Source: Marinobacterium sp. LSUCC0821 (GTDB lineage Bacteria; Pseudomonadota; Gammaproteobacteria; Pseudomonadales; Balneatricaceae). From it: a stretch of 64,000 nucleotides of DNA. A program made the position numbers and the translations under genes. The DNA lies in NCBI RefSeq assembly GCF_012848475.1, contig NZ_CP051666.1, forward strand, positions 395,501-459,500. The letters run 5' to 3'. The first letter of the stretch is position 1; each line of letters begins with the position of its first letter. Positions 1-8,655 of the stretch are shown here, piece by piece. A model generated the notes under the pieces. It did no database searches. It had not been told where the DNA came from and saw nothing but the letters and a program-made list of their open reading frames with translations.

Positions 1-1010
1 CACACCACAGCGCTCTCACCTAGGTAGGTAATCGCTAAATGTGACGCGAGCAGTATGGCAGCTAATAAGCCCCCAAAAATGAGTGCTGGAAGCGGTTGGA
101 AGGGGCTCTGTTTAAAATCGGGTTGTGCCAGTGCTGGTGATGTATCGGTTTGCCTGAAAAGAAAGAGTAGAGCGCTTGCAAGAAAGATGAGTGTCATGCC
201 GCCTAACGGAAGCCATAACGCGGCCAATAGTTCAGGTTTAACCACCATCACCTCTAAAAGCATGCGCGGAAACATGATGGTACAGGCCAATAGAATGGCG
301 CCTGCGCAGACATCTGGAAGCGTTGGGCTGCGGATGCTAAAACGTGCCATCGATATAGTCACTGCCGTACTCGAGACGAGCCCGCCAGCTAGACTAGTGA
401 TAACCAGGCCACGCGTTGCTCCAAAGATACGAATTGCGAAGTAACCGATCAGGCTAATTCCTGCGATTAACACCACCATCCACCAGATCTCGTAAGGATT
501 AATAACCTGCCAGGGGTCGATTGGGCGGTCGGGTAATATCGGCAGTAATACAATGCTGATAATGGCGAGTTGCAATATGCCAGTCATCTCTTCTCCATTC
601 AGAGAGCGCACACCTGAGTGTAAGAAGGCTTTAAATCGAAGAATTACCGCAACGGTCACGGCGCCAATAGAGGCCAATTCAGCTTCGTTGTAGAGAGGTA
701 GCATACCTATCAAAAATGTTATGAATGCCGCAATCAAGGTCGTGATGCCGGCATCATGGCCACGTTGTGACCTCAACCAATAGGCGATAGCCAACAGGCT
801 AAATAGACCCAGCATCGCCAGCGGAGCGATTAAAATCGAGATGATTTGCGACAGGTGTGCAGTAAACGCCCCAGCTATAGTAATTAGAGCGAATGTTCTT
901 AAACCTGCAACCCTTGCTCCCTCAGCACGCTTACGTTCATGCCAGCCGCGTTCTAGGCCAATGAGCAGTCCCAGCATAAGTGAGATGAGAAAGGGTAAAA
1001 ACTGATCCAT
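1..1010 (-). CDS. MgtC/SapB-DUF4010 family membrane protein (3' end outside window)
   Basis: The reverse strand is open from an ATG at 1010 to the window edge, giving at least 336 residues, almost all hydrophobic membrane segments. The N-terminus has the MgtC/SapB pattern (LMLGLLIGLERGW, residues about 9-21). The later part has features of the DUF4010 family: a PDRPIDPWQVINPYEIWW stretch followed by membrane helices, and GLVSSTAVTISMAR. Proteins of this architecture are inner-membrane proteins of unknown function. MgtC itself is linked to Mg2+ and acid stress, but that role should not be transferred. The start is preceded by GGAATGCTCC. The stop codon lies beyond base 1. The assignment rests on my own translation of the complement. 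Confidence 0.85.
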   Translation of the reverse strand, partial: MDQFLPFLISLMLGLLIGLERGWHERKRAEGARVAGLRTFALITIAGAFTAHLSQIISILIAPLAMLGLFSLLAIAYWLRSQRGHDAGITTLIAAFITFLIGMLPLYNEAELASIGAVTVAVILRFKAFLHSGVRSLNGEEMTGILQLAIISIVLLPILPDRPIDPWQVINPYEIWWMVVLIAGISLIGYFAIRIFGATRGLVITSLAGGLVSSTAVTISMARFSIRSPTLPDVCAGAILLACTIMFPRMLLEVMVVKPELLAALWLPLGGMTLIFLASALLFLFRQTDTSPALAQPDFKQSPFQPLPALIFGGLLAAILLASHLAITYLGESAVV

Positions 1011-1114
1011 GGAGCATTCCGATGGGTTGATGATCGGGTTTTATCTCCCCTAATAATGCGCGTTAGATCGCTACTTTTCTATTGAATTATTAAACTAATT
1101 TCGTCGGCATTTTT

Positions 1115-1130
1115 TGGCATGATGCTTGCA
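1115..1130 (+). promoter_or_regulatory. Sigma-54-type promoter for the hybrid sensor kinase
   Basis: TGGCATGATGCTTGCA matches the sigma-54 (RpoN) -24/-12 consensus TGGCAY-R-N4-TTGCW, with exactly ten bases between the invariant GG and GC. Transcription would start near 1141, leaving a ~40-nt leader before the kinase start. No enhancer-binding protein gene is in the window. Confidence 0.6.
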
Positions 1131-1180
1131 TATTTAAAATAAATTAACTCAGCTAAATTTTTTATAAGGCTATGTTTTTT

Positions 1181-4100
1181 ATGAAAAAATATCGGTTTAT
1201 CAAAGGCGTTTATTCAAGTTCTCTGAAACTGCTTTTTATGATTGGTGCGCTACTTATTGGCAACTATGCGAATGCTAATCTTCACACTAAGAGTGCAGAG
1301 CAGCACGATGAGGTGTGGATTCTTCTTTCTGGCCATGAGCAGATTCCTTGGTATGCAGAGCTTGCGCGCGGTATGGATGAGCGCACATTTGAATTGATCA
1401 ATGAAAGTGTCGAACATCTGCAACGCAATGTATTTATTGAAAGGATAGATGCATACCGCACTGGTAACAGCCAGCGACTTGATGAGATTGCACAGGCTCT
1501 TGTAATGAAACACCAAGGGCACTACCCCAATCTTATTGTTGCCGAAAACAACGCCGCGCTTTGGGTGGCTAACAGGGTAAATGAGCTTTTAGGAGCACCA
1601 ATCAAAATCAATGCAGTCAATGTGAGTTCACAAGCTATCGCTGGTTTTTCTAAAAATGAGATGTTTAATTTCGCTAAGGGTTTCGAGACCATCACTAGGA
1701 CTATGCCAGAGGTTGAACGAGTCTATGCCATTTTGCCAAGTTCAAGACGGACCGAGGTAGAGGATACCTGGTCATTTGAGTATGAATCTCAATTTGAATT
1801 AGAACTTCTGGATGATGCTTATACCAATCAAGAGATAGTAGATACCTTGGCAAATGTCCCTGCCAATAGTGCCATTCTTTACTTAGGGCGAACTACCGAC
1901 TCTATTACTAGTGAAGGCTTGCCTGTTCTCTTGGTTAAAGAGATTACAGAGTTAAATACGGCTCCGCTCTTCAGTGTCCAAAGTACCCTAATGCGAGCAG
2001 GTTCGGTCGGTGGTTATGTTGTACATGCAAAAGATTTAGGTCGAAAGATTATCGATATGGCATACCTAATTGATGAGAGTTTGAACGCTGCTAAGCCACA
2101 CTACTTTTTTGATTATCAGAAGGCAAATAAATGGGGTTTGCAACTGGAGAATCTTCCTGAGACCGCAGTGCTGGTTAATTCACCAGAGTTACTTCTTGAT
2201 GCGGAGCAACTTACAGAAATCGGTGCTGGTGCTGCGCTAGTGGTTTTATCAGCACTGACCCTTGTACTACTTCGTGAGAGACAAGTTCATATTCAAAAAG
2301 AGAGAGCTTATGAGATACAGCAACATCTAACAGAGGTCTCTGAACAACGGATTCAACAACTCAAAACGGCGATGGATTTCGCCAAAATCGTACTGTTTGA
2401 AGAGAACGTAACCCAACAAACAGGTCGGTTTATTATTGCGCCTGAAATTGACGAAGGTGAAGCACCTTATGTTGGGTCCGCTCGTCTTGCCAGAACACGC
2501 CCTGAATTTCGAGAGGCTGTGCAAGAGAGTTTGTCTAAATTGAATGAACCTGTTGAGTACCCTCTAACAATCGATGCTTGGGATGAACCCAAATGGGTTC
2601 GAAATATGGTGATTTCCGAATATCGCAACGAGAACGGAGATCTTATGCGTCTTCAGCTATCTCGTGATATCACCCAAGACCTCAATCAGCAGCATGAGCT
2701 GGTATCAGCATACAAAAAGACCGAAATGCTGCTAAAGCGATTAAACGATGTGGCAAATGCTGGAGAGATAGGTCTCTTTTCGCATGACATCATCAATGAT
2801 GTATATGAATGTAATGATACTTATAGGGAGATTTTCCAACTTTCAAAAGATCAGTATCCGAAGATTACGATGAAAGATACTGCGTCAAGATTTGACCCCG
2901 CCTTTCTAGAAAAGTACCACCAAGAGCGTATGGATGCTCGCAAAACTCGGGAGGCAACAACACACTCCCGTCGTTTATTGATGCCAGATGGATCGATTAA
3001 AAATGTGCTGTTACATGTGCGTCCAGAGTTTGAGAGCGATACTTTAACTGCGATCACGGGTAGTGCTTATGATGTCACAGAGCAGGAGCGTTTGATTCAA
3101 GAGAAGTCGGATGCGTTAGCCCGTATGGAGCAGTTTGCAGAACGTCAACGTCAGCTATTCGGTGTAATTGGCCACGAATTGCGTACACCTGCTGCTTCTT
3201 TGAAGATGATGTTGGACGCACAAAAGAGTGAGGCGAAAGGGCCCTATTCACAAGAGATTCGCAACACGACAGATCATCTAATGTCCGTATTGGACGATCT
3301 ACGTGCAGTGGTAGAGCCTGATCTTTTGACTCATAGAGTCTTTAGTAACGGCGTTCCACTTCAGGTGGTGGAAGGGGGCATTACTACGCTTCGTCAACGC
3401 ATCGATGTTGATGGAATTAAACTGTCTATCACGTCTGATGAAGCTTCAGGTAAATGGTATAAGTTTGATTTGCGAGGCTTACGTCAGGTTGTTACAAATC
3501 TTGTTAAGAATGCACTGATTCATGCCAACCCTAGTCAGCTTGAGATTGATCTTTCAGTGAATGATGGACGGCTAATGGTCGCGGTAAGTGATGACGGTAA
3601 AGGTATTGCAGAGGATCAATTCGAAGAGCTACTTCAACCCTTCGTTCGCGGCGATACAACGGCTGATGGTACGGGGCTTGGTTTACATATCTGTCGCGAA
3701 ATTCTGCGAGGTTCAGATGGGGATTTAACCCTGGGGACTTCGAGACTTGGTGGCGCTACCTTTATAGCGGAAATTGAGTTGTCAAATGCTACTGATACTT
3801 CAGGAGCAGTTGAAAACGAGCAGCCAGATCGGACCCTAGAAGGTAAACGAGTATTGGTAGCAGAAGATAATCTAATGCTTCGGACACTCACCAAAAAGTT
3901 GTTGGAAGAGATGGGTGCAACGGCATCACTTCATGATAATGGGGAAATGGCATTTAAAGCGTTTGAAGCAGGTGAGTTTGACCTAGTAATTACAGATATC
4001 TTTATGCCAGTTATGAACGGTTATCAGCTATGTGAAAACATCCGTTCTTTGGGGAGTGATATTCCTATACTTGGTGTATCGGCAGCAACAGTTGGTACAG

Positions 4101-4195
4101 AGGTAGATCAGCTCATTGATGCGGGTGCGAATATTGCACTCCCTAAGCCGATTACTAAAGAGGCTATTTTAAAAGCTTGGGCTGTTTTGGTTTAG
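1181..4195 (+). CDS. Hybrid sensor histidine kinase with periplasmic ABC-substrate-binding-like sensor
   Basis: An inner-membrane hybrid kinase of 1004 residues. In order: signal anchor (~12-32, ending ANAN), a periplasmic domain of ~300 residues resembling the sugar/ABC substrate-binding fold found in some kinases, a membrane helix (~345-366), PAS-like regions, a HisKA domain with H-box IGHELRTP (His665), HATPase motifs (NLVKNALIHAN, DDGKGI, GTGLGLHIC) and a C-terminal receiver domain with phospho-acceptor Asp939 (TDIFMP) and the KP pair near the end. An ATG at 1172 is in frame, but TAAGG at 1165-1169 is only two bases from it, so 1181 is preferred. Its 3' end overlaps the convergent receiver gene by 27 bp. 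The ligand is unknown. Confidence 0.9.
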   Translation: MKKYRFIKGVYSSSLKLLFMIGALLIGNYANANLHTKSAEQHDEVWILLSGHEQIPWYAELARGMDERTFELINESVEHLQRNVFIERIDAYRTGNSQRLDEIAQALVMKHQGHYPNLIVAENNAALWVANRVNELLGAPIKINAVNVSSQAIAGFSKNEMFNFAKGFETITRTMPEVERVYAILPSSRRTEVEDTWSFEYESQFELELLDDAYTNQEIVDTLANVPANSAILYLGRTTDSITSEGLPVLLVKEITELNTAPLFSVQSTLMRAGSVGGYVVHAKDLGRKIIDMAYLIDESLNAAKPHYFFDYQKANKWGLQLENLPETAVLVNSPELLLDAEQLTEIGAGAALVVLSALTLVLLRERQVHIQKERAYEIQQHLTEVSEQRIQQLKTAMDFAKIVLFEENVTQQTGRFIIAPEIDEGEAPYVGSARLARTRPEFREAVQESLSKLNEPVEYPLTIDAWDEPKWVRNMVISEYRNENGDLMRLQLSRDITQDLNQQHELVSAYKKTEMLLKRLNDVANAGEIGLFSHDIINDVYECNDTYREIFQLSKDQYPKITMKDTASRFDPAFLEKYHQERMDARKTREATTHSRRLLMPDGSIKNVLLHVRPEFESDTLTAITGSAYDVTEQERLIQEKSDALARMEQFAERQRQLFGVIGHELRTPAASLKMMLDAQKSEAKGPYSQEIRNTTDHLMSVLDDLRAVVEPDLLTHRVFSNGVPLQVVEGGITTLRQRIDVDGIKLSITSDEASGKWYKFDLRGLRQVVTNLVKNALIHANPSQLEIDLSVNDGRLMVAVSDDGKGIAEDQFEELLQPFVRGDTTADGTGLGLHICREILRGSDGDLTLGTSRLGGATFIAEIELSNATDTSGAVENEQPDRTLEGKRVLVAEDNLMLRTLTKKLLEEMGATASLHDNGEMAFKAFEAGEFDLVITDIFMPVMNGYQLCENIRSLGSDIPILGVSAATVGTEVDQLIDAGANIALPKPITKEAILKAWAVLV

Positions 4196-4564
4196 TTTTC
4201 TGCGTATAAAAGCGTCGTCAATATTGCGACGCAGTTTACTCACCACGCAAGGCTTATTCAGTATCGCCTCTACATTAAAGCGAGATAGCTTCTCTTGCTG
4301 CGCTTCATCTGAAGTGGCGGTCAGGACAATGATAGGGGTCTCTAAGTATTTAGGCTCTGAGTGGGCGAGATAGTTGAGTAGCTCAATCCCATCCTCTTTA
4401 TCGATTTGTGGGTCGATTATGATTAGATCGATCTCTTCATCCATAGCCTGTTGAATAGCGGACTGTGAATCACGCGCAAGCAGAACCTCAAACTCATCCG
4501 AAAGAGCCTCTTTAATGCTTGCTAGTGTATATGTCGCATCGTCGATGCAGAGAATCTTCTTCAT
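4169..4564 (-). CDS. Single-domain response regulator (receiver only)
   Basis: 131 residues forming one CheY-like receiver domain: acidic pair in CIDDA near the N-terminus, phospho-acceptor Asp in LIIIDPQ (about residue 54), Thr in VLTATS and Lys in NKP. There is no output domain, so it should act by protein-protein contact or as a phosphorelay intermediate. It converges on the hybrid kinase gene with a 27-bp tail overlap and lies downstream of a run of minus-strand genes. Partnership with the kinase is an inference from proximity. Confidence 0.85.
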   Translation of the reverse strand: MKKILCIDDATYTLASIKEALSDEFEVLLARDSQSAIQQAMDEEIDLIIIDPQIDKEDGIELLNYLAHSEPKYLETPIIVLTATSDEAQQEKLSRFNVEAILNKPCVVSKLRRNIDDAFIRRKLNQNSPSF

Positions 4565-4646
4565 AACAATCCATTCGTACTATGTATACGATTGGACAAC
4601 AGTTACTGAATTGCCTCAACACATCTTTAGGCTATTATTCCTAAGT

Positions 4647-5144
4647 CTATGATTTTAATGGTAGATAGATGTCAGTAAGTAGTGCTTCAGGTGCTGTGTT
4701 TGGGTCTGTATCTAGAAACTGAAGAATCACCGGCCCACCGCTATCTTCTTCGCCACTATTAGGTAGCCAAGAGGTCACTAACCACTCAACCATCGGGATG
4801 TTTTCCCTAGGACCTTGGTACTGTGCACGTGCATATCGCCCAGAACTTATAAAACCGGGCTTTACTCCTGCATCTGCATCGCTAATTTCACTCTCTACAG
4901 AGAATGCCAGTTCAACTCGTTGCTCTGGTGGTTGTCCTGGGTTCTGGTGAACGGCAGATTGATTGGGTGGGTAGAAGAGGGCGTAAGTGCGATGGCCTTT
5001 GCTAGGTGAGAAGCCATTTGCTTTGCGAAATGCAATCATCTTACCGATGGTGCGTCCAAGTTCAGTTACTAGGCCTTGATGTTCCATATAGGCAATTTGC
5101 ACCTCTGGAAAGCGGACGATTTCAACGGTTGTATCTCTATTCAT
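4647..5144 (-). CDS. GyrI-like/SOUL-fold effector-binding domain protein
   Basis: 165 residues resembling the stand-alone GyrI-like (AraC effector-binding) domain. It opens with a VEIVRFPEVQIAYMEHQG strand typical of the family, has a central VELAFSVE strand and ends in LTDIYLPLKS. Family members bind small molecules; some inhibit gyrase and others hydrolyse cyclopropanoids. Nothing in the sequence fixes the ligand. The start overlaps the stop of the preceding minus-strand gene by 4 bp (ATGA), so translation is probably coupled. Confidence 0.8.
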   Translation of the reverse strand: MNRDTTVEIVRFPEVQIAYMEHQGLVTELGRTIGKMIAFRKANGFSPSKGHRTYALFYPPNQSAVHQNPGQPPEQRVELAFSVESEISDADAGVKPGFISSGRYARAQYQGPRENIPMVEWLVTSWLPNSGEEDSGGPVILQFLDTDPNTAPEALLTDIYLPLKS

Positions 5145-5500
5145 TCCTGCACGATATCACTCTGATTACGCTCTGCCAATCTAGCTTGAATGCTCTCCAA
5201 CTTAACTCGAGCATTGTTATAGCTTAGTAGAGGTCTTCGATCTGTGGATCGTCTTCCACGTTTCGTTAATTGATGCCCTTCAAGGATCATATGATCGCGT
5301 TTAGTACTGTTTTTGCGGCGATCAAAGGTGCTGATGCGTCGCTCTTCACCTTTGTATTGGCGTTGTGACATCATGCGCCACCACTCGCACGCCAACTCTT
5401 TATTGGCAAAGAGAGGGCTACTCTTTCTGCAGCACTCAGTCTCCCAATAGAAGACGATTCGTGTTTTATGAATATCCCGACAAAGAACTAAATCTTCCAC
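5141..5500 (-). CDS. Conserved hypothetical basic protein with ERR/DRR motifs
   Basis: 119 residues starting at GTG (5500). The centre holds YKGEERRISTFDRRK and later KRGRRSTDRRP, a charged pattern seen in uncharacterised gammaproteobacterial proteins. No catalytic motif or membrane segment was found. The coding reality is supported by the ATGA overlap with the GyrI-like gene and by co-direction with its neighbours. If translation instead starts at the internal Met-Met pair (residues ~43-44), the protein would be much shorter. Function unknown. Confidence 0.55.
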   Translation of the reverse strand: MEDLVLCRDIHKTRIVFYWETECCRKSSPLFANKELACEWWRMMSQRQYKGEERRISTFDRRKNSTKRDHMILEGHQLTKRGRRSTDRRPLLSYNNARVKLESIQARLAERNQSDIVQE

Positions 5501-5547
5501 AATTTCTGCCTATTTTCTCAATCGTTTAATAAGGGTAGTACAAATAT

Positions 5548-6030
5548 CTAAATGCGCGATCGAGAACGTATCGGAGAGCGGTGTAGATATTGAGAGGTTG
5601 TGAGATCTAACGATTGTGCAACCGCTTTTACTGCGATTGGGTTAGGTGTGTGGGCGAGTTGTTCAATCAGTTTGCATTCGAAAAAGAAGGCGCGCTCAGT
5701 CCTCTCGATCCCCGATTCGATGACTGACAGAACCCACTCCACCATTTGACTAAGTATGTTTGGTGTCAGAAGGGGGGCGATCTCATGCTGGAGCTCTCGC
5801 TCTGCAATTTTAATGGTGCGATAGAGTTCTGACTGGGATATCTGGCCGTTAAACGCCTTTTCTGTCGCTTCGACAACGGCAGGGTGGTCGATGTGCTCCA
5901 GCATCAAGGTGCGTGCAAGTTGTGGCAGGTGGCGAAGATCTATTTCAGGCTCGTGTGTCGCAATGGGTACCCGTGCGGTTAGGGAGTGAACCGGTTTAGA
6001 TGAGTCGGTGTTAGTAGTTTTGTTATACAT
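5548..6030 (-). CDS. Hypothetical protein, helical
   Basis: 160 residues, mostly predicted helix, with no recognised domain. The ATG at 6030 has a good ribosome site (TAGGAG, six-base spacing). The gene lies between two signalling genes in the same direction and 65 bp after the receiver gene at 6096, so a common transcript is plausible. No signal peptide or membrane helix. Function not recognised. Confidence 0.6.
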   Translation of the reverse strand: MYNKTTNTDSSKPVHSLTARVPIATHEPEIDLRHLPQLARTLMLEHIDHPAVVEATEKAFNGQISQSELYRTIKIAERELQHEIAPLLTPNILSQMVEWVLSVIESGIERTERAFFFECKLIEQLAHTPNPIAVKAVAQSLDLTTSQYLHRSPIRSRSRI

Positions 6031-6095
6031 CCTATTCTCCTAAGAAAAACTATTCCTAGGAGATTAAGCAGGAATCGTGCCAGTTATTTAGTAAG

Positions 6096-6491
6096 CTAAG
6101 ATTTAGCTAATGCAATGATCGCCTCAACTTTCATTCGGAAAAGTTGCGCAGATAGCCCTTTAGGGATGGTTAGGGATGCGCCTGCTTCAAACGCGATTCG
6201 CTCCATCTCGTAATTGTTATGGCTGGAGAACAAGATAACAGGGATGTGGTGCTCTTTGATGTTGGCGCGCACATATTTGGTCAGTTCGATGCCATTCATG
6301 CCACCCAAAACTATGTCGATGACCATAAGGTCGAGGGATGGTTTGCTACCCTCGTAATAGCTAACAAACTCTTCACCAGATGAGAATCGTGAAACATTCG
6401 CAATTGATGAGAGTGCCGATTTCGCAAAATCACGAGTGAACTGGTCGTCGTCGATTACAGCGATATTTAATTTGGCGTTTGAATCTGTCAT
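6096..6491 (-). CDS. Single-domain response regulator (receiver only)
   Basis: 131 residues covering one receiver domain: acidic patch VIDDDQ, phospho-acceptor Asp in LMVIDIVLGGMNG (about residue 57) and a Ser pair in ILFSSH at the conserved Thr/Ser position. The usual Lys is in IPKG. An upstream in-frame GTG (6503) would add four residues, but AAGAG is better spaced for the ATG at 6491. This is the second receiver-only gene within 2.4 kb of the hybrid kinase. No DNA-binding domain is present. Confidence 0.82.
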   Translation of the reverse strand: MTDSNAKLNIAVIDDDQFTRDFAKSALSSIANVSRFSSGEEFVSYYEGSKPSLDLMVIDIVLGGMNGIELTKYVRANIKEHHIPVILFSSHNNYEMERIAFEAGASLTIPKGLSAQLFRMKVEAIIALAKS

Positions 6492-6633
6492 TAATAGTTT
6501 CACTCTTGATAGCAGTATAGTTACATCGTAAGTGTAAGTATCAGTTACTGATTGATTCTTTGTTCTTGCGAATGACGTTTAATCTAACATATTTTATGTT
6601 TCCAGATGTTATTAATTCGGAGCTCCTTAATCA

Positions 6634-7206
6634 ATGACGAACTCTTCGCCGATTAGTGCCTTTCCAATACCTGAAATGATTGATATCCCAGAGGATATTC
6701 GTGAATTGATTCTATCTGTTCAGGAGAAAAGTGGTTTTGTTCCTAATGTGTTTCTTGCATTAGCGGCGCGCCCTGCAGAGTTTAGAGCGTTTATCGCCTA
6801 CCATGATGCATTGATGGAGCGCGAGGGAAACCTTACCAAAGCGGAGCGTGAGATGATCGTTGTGGCTACCAGTAGCTATAACCAGTGCCAATATTGTGTT
6901 GTTGCGCATGGCGCGATTTTACGTATTCGAGCAAAAGATCCACTGATTGCAGATCAGATAGTCGCTAACTACCGTAAAGCTGATATCACATTGAAACAGC
7001 GAGTGATGCTCGACTTTGCACTTAAGGTCGCTAAAGAGGCCAATGCAGTAGGTGAAGCTGATTTTGAACTGTTGCGCAGCCATGGCTTTAATGCGGACGA
7101 CATCTGGGACATCACGGCTATAACAGGGCTGTTTGGATTTTCAAATCGCATGGCAAATGTTATGAGTCTGCGACCGAATGATGAGTTTTACTCTTTAGGA
7201 CGATAA
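6634..7206 (+). CDS. Peroxidase-related protein, AhpD/carboxymuconolactone decarboxylase fold
   Basis: 190 residues with the AhpD-like signature NQCQYCVVAHGA: a CxxC pair (about residues 88-91) plus the downstream His that forms the alkylhydroperoxidase proton-relay site. Length and the N-terminal FPIPEMIDIPEDIRELI stretch fit the 'uncharacterised peroxidase-related enzyme' subfamily. A thiol-based peroxidase or reductase role in the cytoplasm is likely but the substrate is unknown. The next gene starts immediately after its stop (TAAATG), suggesting one transcript. Confidence 0.85.
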   Translation: MTNSSPISAFPIPEMIDIPEDIRELILSVQEKSGFVPNVFLALAARPAEFRAFIAYHDALMEREGNLTKAEREMIVVATSSYNQCQYCVVAHGAILRIRAKDPLIADQIVANYRKADITLKQRVMLDFALKVAKEANAVGEADFELLRSHGFNADDIWDITAITGLFGFSNRMANVMSLRPNDEFYSLGR

Positions 7207-7623
7207 ATGAACATTAAACATCTACTTCTGCCCTTGGTACTTCTGGTTAATCAGGCTGCTCAAGCAGAAGATGCACCCTGTAAAGTGAAGATCTACGCCT
7301 CTTCAACTGCTGAGCTATCCTCAGCGGTAGCTGATCTATATGGTTTTAGAAAAGAACCTTCGCTTGGTTATCTGACCGTGACCTGTGTTAATCCGGCAAG
7401 TTTTCAGTCACTAGAATTTGTTAATCCACAGGTACATGTGACGGGTGGCGGGCTTGATCAGACGCTTACCATGAAAGAGATGTATGAGAGTACACGGGTT
7501 ATCTACACCACCAATTTCCAATTTGTGCACGGAAATGAGATGCAATTTGCGATTAACACCCCGTTGGAAGGGAGTGAAGGGGTGTTAGATCACAAATTCA
7601 GTCAGGTCTTCTACAACCGTTAA
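7207..7623 (+). CDS. Hypothetical periplasmic protein
   Basis: 138 residues with a clear signal peptide (hydrophobic residues 5-18, cleavage after AQA, mature start EDAPC). The mature part has two cysteines (Cys26 and Cys60 approximately) that could form a disulfide. No family recognised. The ATG abuts the stop of the AhpD-like gene and the gene converges with the universal stress gene, overlapping it by 4 bp. Confidence 0.65.
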   Translation: MNIKHLLLPLVLLVNQAAQAEDAPCKVKIYASSTAELSSAVADLYGFRKEPSLGYLTVTCVNPASFQSLEFVNPQVHVTGGGLDQTLTMKEMYESTRVIYTTNFQFVHGNEMQFAINTPLEGSEGVLDHKFSQVFYNR

Positions 7624-8108
7624 CGCGGTGGTAGTGGTACCACTAAAACCGGAATCATGCTGTGGCTAATGACCTTCTGAGAGGTAGAGCCTAACAGCAT
7701 GTGCTGTAGTGTTGAGTGGGTTCGCACACCCATAACAATCATGTCGGCATTCATCTTGTCAGCGGTATCGGTAATTGTGCGCCAAGGCGTACCCTGTTCA
7801 ACAACTGCTTCAACGCTTGGTGGGCGTTGACTAGGGTCGTCAATCTCATCAAAGATAAACTTTTCGATGCGCTCTTTGATCTTGTTGATCATGCGCTCGG
7901 CACCTTCGCGCTCCAACTGCTCAAGAGTTTCGCGGTCAATTACATTCTGTAACACCCCCTTAGCTCCATCACTTACCTGTTCTAGGGTATGAAGAAAGGT
8001 GAGTTTGGCACCGTATAGGTTTGCCATTTTTACAGCGTGGCGAAATGCAGGGCGCGAACCCTCACCAAGATCTGATGCGTAAAGAATATTTTTCACACTA
8101 GGTAACAT
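7620..8108 (-). CDS. Universal stress protein, UspA family
   Basis: 162 residues, one Usp domain. It starts with VKNILYASDLGEGS and carries the ATP-binding signature G-x2-x-x9-G-S/T near the C-terminus (GVRTHSTLQHMLLGSTSQKV), ending VPVLVVPLP-like. This points to the nucleotide-binding subclass. Usp proteins are cytoplasmic and induced by starvation or respiratory stress. A 17-bp palindrome lies 60-76 bp upstream. Confidence 0.9.
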   Translation of the reverse strand: MLPSVKNILYASDLGEGSRPAFRHAVKMANLYGAKLTFLHTLEQVSDGAKGVLQNVIDRETLEQLEREGAERMINKIKERIEKFIFDEIDDPSQRPPSVEAVVEQGTPWRTITDTADKMNADMIVMGVRTHSTLQHMLLGSTSQKVISHSMIPVLVVPLPPR

Positions 8109-8167
8109 TGTCGACTCTCCATTCGATCCAATGTCTGTACTCTAGCGGGAATAATAAAAGCTGCTAC

Positions 8168-8184
8168 AAGAACCTGTTGTTCTT
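8168..8184. promoter_or_regulatory. 17-bp palindrome upstream of usp gene, possible operator
   Basis: AAGAAC-CTGTT-GTTCTT is a perfect 6-bp inverted repeat in the 196-bp gap before the universal stress gene. It could be a dimeric regulator site. No regulator is recognised from it and no clear -35/-10 pair was seen next to it. Confidence 0.3.
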
Positions 8185-8304
8185 ATGATCCATAGCAATT
8201 TTTGCCCTGAATAGACTTCAAAGATTGATATAGGTTAGGGCAACCAGTCCAGAACAAGCAGGACAGGACAAGGTAGGAAGCAGAGAGAGGGTGGTACGTA
8301 AGGG

Positions 8305-8496
8305 TTAAATCGGAATCTCGTCGATACCATCTGCAACTGTATCAATTGCTTCATCAACGGGTTCACCCACGACAGGAACGACAGAGACGATAGCACCGCC
8401 TATACGCATAGGAACTGTGACAACCTTGGTGAGTACGCAACCCTGCAGTGTCAGGATTGAGGCGATCACGATTAAGCCTTTCAACGCGGTGTTCAT
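8305..8496 (-). CDS. Small lipoprotein (DUF6726-like)
   Basis: 63 residues starting at the ATG at 8496, which has GGAG seven bases upstream. A short signal sequence ends in the lipobox LQGC (lipidated Cys ~20). The mature part is short and hydrophobic with repeated Val/Pro (VSVVPVVGEP), like the small DUF6726-type lipoproteins of Gammaproteobacteria. That family name is from memory and tentative. Membrane-anchored; function unknown. Confidence 0.65.
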   Translation of the reverse strand: MNTALKGLIVIASILTLQGCVLTKVVTVPMRIGGAIVSVVPVVGEPVDEAIDTVADGIDEIPI

Positions 8497-8655
8497 AAGA
8501 TCACTCCAAATGATTTCGGGGTATGGTAACACGATGGGAGCGAATCAAAAAAATCGAATCAATTTACTATTTTTAATAGAGATTCCACTTTACACTGCCG
8601 CTAATCTATTTGATGCGACCAACGTCAAATTATCTCTTATTCGCAGGTTCCCTAG

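Noticed and set aside
55-444. Plus-strand open frame of 129 codons
   Set aside because: It is antisense to the MgtC/DUF4010 gene, whose reverse-strand translation has strong family motifs; the plus-strand reading has none.
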